From positions 1-64,000 of the forward strand of contig BNXY01000001.1 of NCBI GenBank assembly GCA_025999935.1: a DNA stretch of 64,000 nucleotides, read 5' to 3'. Positions within the stretch are counted from its first letter, which is position 1. Every line of letters begins with the position of its first letter. The position numbers were made by a program, and so were the translations under genes. This DNA comes from Bacteroidia bacterium. Its GTDB lineage: Bacteria; Bacteroidota; Bacteroidia; Bacteroidales; Azobacteroidaceae. Positions 62,149 to 64,000 of this stretch are shown here, piece after piece. A model generated the notes under the pieces. The model had not been told where the DNA came from. It did not search any database and saw only the letters and a program-made list of their open reading frames with translations.

Positions 62149-62200
62149 CTACGCATTATTTAATTCATTAATGGTTAGGTCACCATACAGTTTACCCGGA
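62149..62200 (-). pseudogene. Scrap of another AlbA_2-type gene
   Basis: Encodes NPGKLYGDLTINELNNA and stop. It parallels the internal segment NPGKLYGDLTIEDLKTD of the neighbouring AlbA_2 gene (DNA 62779-62815), so it comes from a second, recombined copy. Confidence 0.6.
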
Positions 62201-63551
62201 TTACAAAATTATCCATTTCCCCTCTTTTCTGCCGCCTTCTCGTGTTATTTGATTTTGCTTTTTCAACTTTTCAATTTGTCGTTGTATTGTTCTAAAAGGC
62301 GTATTTAACTGCTCTGATAATTCTTTAGTAGTAATATTTGGCGTATTTTCTATCAGTATTAATATTTCTTTTACGCCATCTTTTACGCCATCTTTTAAAC
62401 CCTAACTTCGCTCAATTTAGGTAGTCTATCGGATTATATAATTGATATTAAATGTGTTATACGTTTTGTAAGCACCCTAACAATAGGTAGTCTATATTTT
62501 TGTTATGTCTGTGTAAATAAACATATTATGCAATAGACTACCTAAAACATAGCGGAGTTAGGGTTTAAAGTCGTTTTTTGTTGTGTATAACAAACAGTCG
62601 CCAAAAAGCCGTTGGGAATTTCCTCACATACGAGTTTCATTGTCGGATACTTGTCAAGTTCTTTGCGAATACGACGAAAACCACTACCGTATTTTTCAAT
62701 GTCGCCGGTAAGATAAAATGCTTCGGCAATCAATTTGTTTCGCGCATTTGCCTGATATTTATCGGTTTTCAAATCTTCAATGGTTAGGTCTCCATACAAT
62801 TTACCCGGATTATAGAATGTTATATAATTGTCAAATACCTTGATTTGCACATCAATCGGACTTAAATAATCGCGGTGTATCAAACAATTTAAAATCAACT
62901 CGCGAATCGCGGGCAATGGGTATTCAGGAATTTCAGTGCGTTGCGTGGTAATTCCGGTAATTTCAAACGCCACTTTCATTTGAGAGTGCAGATATTTTTG
63001 CGTTTCTTCCACTGCATCAAATAGCGTTAGGCGTAACATTCTTTTGGCGTTCCTTCCAAACTGAAACGCCCAACAGAATTTACTTTATCGGTAAATTTTT
63101 GTATCTTTTTTTCGTCCAAATCGGAATACGAATAGCCCTTGGCAGTATAAGCATCCCACGAATACTGCATCGACTGCATATACACATCGGCGATTTCCGT
63201 AACCGACAGCAAATGGTTGGAATTTTTAACTCGCTTATAGTATTTTCCGCGACAAGACACTGGTTTTACCGGATATTCCTGAATGCGAAATTCCACGACT
63301 TTAGTGCCTTGGTAATCTATTTCGTCTACATCCGGAATAATCTGCGGTTGTGTTTTGTTTTTTATATCATTTACCCAATTTTGCAAACTTTCGTTTCCAA
63401 TCGTAAAATTCTTGACAGGCTTTCCTGAATCATCTACGCCAACCAATACTTTTCCTCCTTTTGCATTGGCAAAAGCAACCAAAGTTTCAACGACATCTTC
63501 ATTGAATTTTGGCTTAAATTCTGTGTATTGGTTTTCTTTAATCATTCTCAA
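62201..63551 (-). pseudogene. AlbA_2 / AAA_4-type transcriptional-regulator-like gene, deleted and MITE-interrupted
   Basis: The N-terminus MIKENQYTEFKPKFNEDVVE, TLVAFANAKGGKVLVGVDDS is the AlbA_2 domain. Near 63030 a deletion with frameshift joins SVGRFSLEGTPKE to LTLFDAVEETQKYL, removing about 60 residues. The second part (IRELILNCLIHRDYLSPIDV, GSGFRRIRKELDKYP) runs into the MITE at 62563. Beyond the MITE it continues as LKDGVKDGVKEILILIENTP, NITTKELSEQLNTPFRTIQR, a winged helix, ending at 62201. It is related to the broken gene at 14215-15622. Confidence 0.85.
62400..62563 (-). mobile_element. 164-bp MITE, copy 2, inside the AlbA_2 gene
   Basis: Exact reverse complement of 43579-43742, flanked by TTTAAA at 62394-62399 and 62564-62569. 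Removing the element plus one TTTAAA restores an uninterrupted frame (QQKTT-L-KDGVKDG). Confidence 0.92.
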
Positions 63552-63671
63552 CTTTATTTACAATGGCTGACAAATTTCATCGCTGCAATATCTTTCAGGC
63601 TTGCCATACGGTCGCTTTTTTAAAAGTACCAGTTCTTTATTCAATCTCCGCTTTGGACATAGCTACATTCA

Positions 63672-63905
63672 TTAATGTAAATACGCTATTTGTTTCAAGG
63701 CTATCAAGTTTTTATACATTTGCCTTGATGGTTTATTGCAGTCCGTTAATGTAACAAACGAAAAATGATTTTTCTCATAAAACTTCAACGTATCAATAGT
63801 ATCAATATTGTTTAAGGCATCAACAGTAATAAATTGACAACCTGACAAGAATGTTGTTGAAGAAAGATACCTGAGATAGGTTTTGGCATCATACTGTCTA
63901 TAAGT
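63672..63905 (-). pseudogene. C-terminal remnant of a second GNAT toxin gene
   Basis: Reads YRQYDAKTYLRYLSSTTFLS, GCQFITVDALNNIDTIDTLK, FYEKNHFSFVTLTDCNKPSR, QMYKNLIAL. The ITVDA...FYEKNHF pattern is the GNAT-toxin C-terminus. The N-terminal half is absent; it begins directly after the antitoxin stop. The 120 bp between it and the AlbA_2 gene (63552-63671) shows nothing. Confidence 0.7.
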
Positions 63906-64000
63906 TTAGTAGAATACGCCATTTGAAGCCAAAACCATTTTTTTATAATCTGCTTCCATTTTCTTCAATGCTTTCTTTTCCTTAATTATCTCCGAGGGAG
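63906..64000 (-). pseudogene. Antitoxin fragment of the second GNAT module, cut by the window edge
   Basis: Encodes PSEIIKEKKALKKMEADYKK, MVLASNGVFY and stop, a charged helical C-terminus as in GNAT-toxin antitoxins. The start lies beyond the window, so it may be intact there. Confidence 0.5.

Noticed and set aside
63563..63754. Plus-strand ORF near the right edge
   Set aside because: No conserved features; partly antisense to the GNAT remnant.

Overview
The window is about 64 kb of Bacteroidales (Bacteroidetes) chromosome. The signs are a SusC/SusD pair, the type IX secretion proteins PorU and PorV, a family of Bacteroidetes -33/-7 promoters (TTTG, about 20 bp, TAnnTTTG) and Wzi/WcaJ-type capsule genes. 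The genus cannot be fixed from sequence alone. No rRNA, tRNA or CRISPR array was recognised.

Layout. 1-3.2 kb: the end of a SusC/SusD nutrient-uptake operon, closed by a hairpin terminator. 3.4-9.2 kb: one operon for an FAH-family hydrolase, PorU, PorV and IspF. 9.3-10.8 kb: a deleted Rhs-type polymorphic toxin gene whose probable immunity gene survives. 10.8-14.0 kb: an S8 peptidase, xseA and gene debris. 14.1-22.9 kb: an AT-rich insertion bounded by a perfect 17-bp direct repeat. It holds a MobV-type relaxase with a damaged start, a broken AlbA_2-type gene, and a compact five-gene cassette: XRE regulator, DUF1848 iron-sulfur protein, short UvrD-like helicase, unknown 547-aa protein and an unusual SAM methyltransferase. 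I rate this cassette among the best candidates for an undescribed defence or nucleic-acid system. 22.9-38.4 kb: mainly envelope and housekeeping genes (EEP phosphatase, rhomboid, three polyprenyl-phosphate sugar transferases, fcl, gmd, OmpA, FemAB-like protein, ruvX, def, TPR protein, Wzi, lipoprotein).

38.4-49.6 kb is an accessory island. It contains hipBA, four AAA+ ATPases of the DUF4143/DUF234 type, antitoxin-like genes, several decayed toxin-antitoxin modules, an Abi_2 gene preceded by a probable abiF-type ncRNA, and several families of small repeats. Each ATPase gene has its own, unrelated repeat or palindrome directly upstream. A 164-bp MITE occurs twice (43.6 and 62.4 kb). Its TTTAAA target duplication is supported by an empty site in the window and by exact restoration of a reading frame.

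49.6-61.0 kb: a ten-gene capsule or O-antigen operon on the minus strand (flippase, acyltransferase, nitroreductase, polymerase, two pyruvyl transferases, an F420-beta-type ferredoxin protein and three glycosyltransferases). It probably works with the initiating transferases, GDP-fucose genes and Wzi at 25-38 kb. 61.0-64.0 kb: a second graveyard of PIN, AlbA_2 and GNAT toxin genes. Across both islands the broken genes share one pattern: loss of the middle of the gene while both ends remain.
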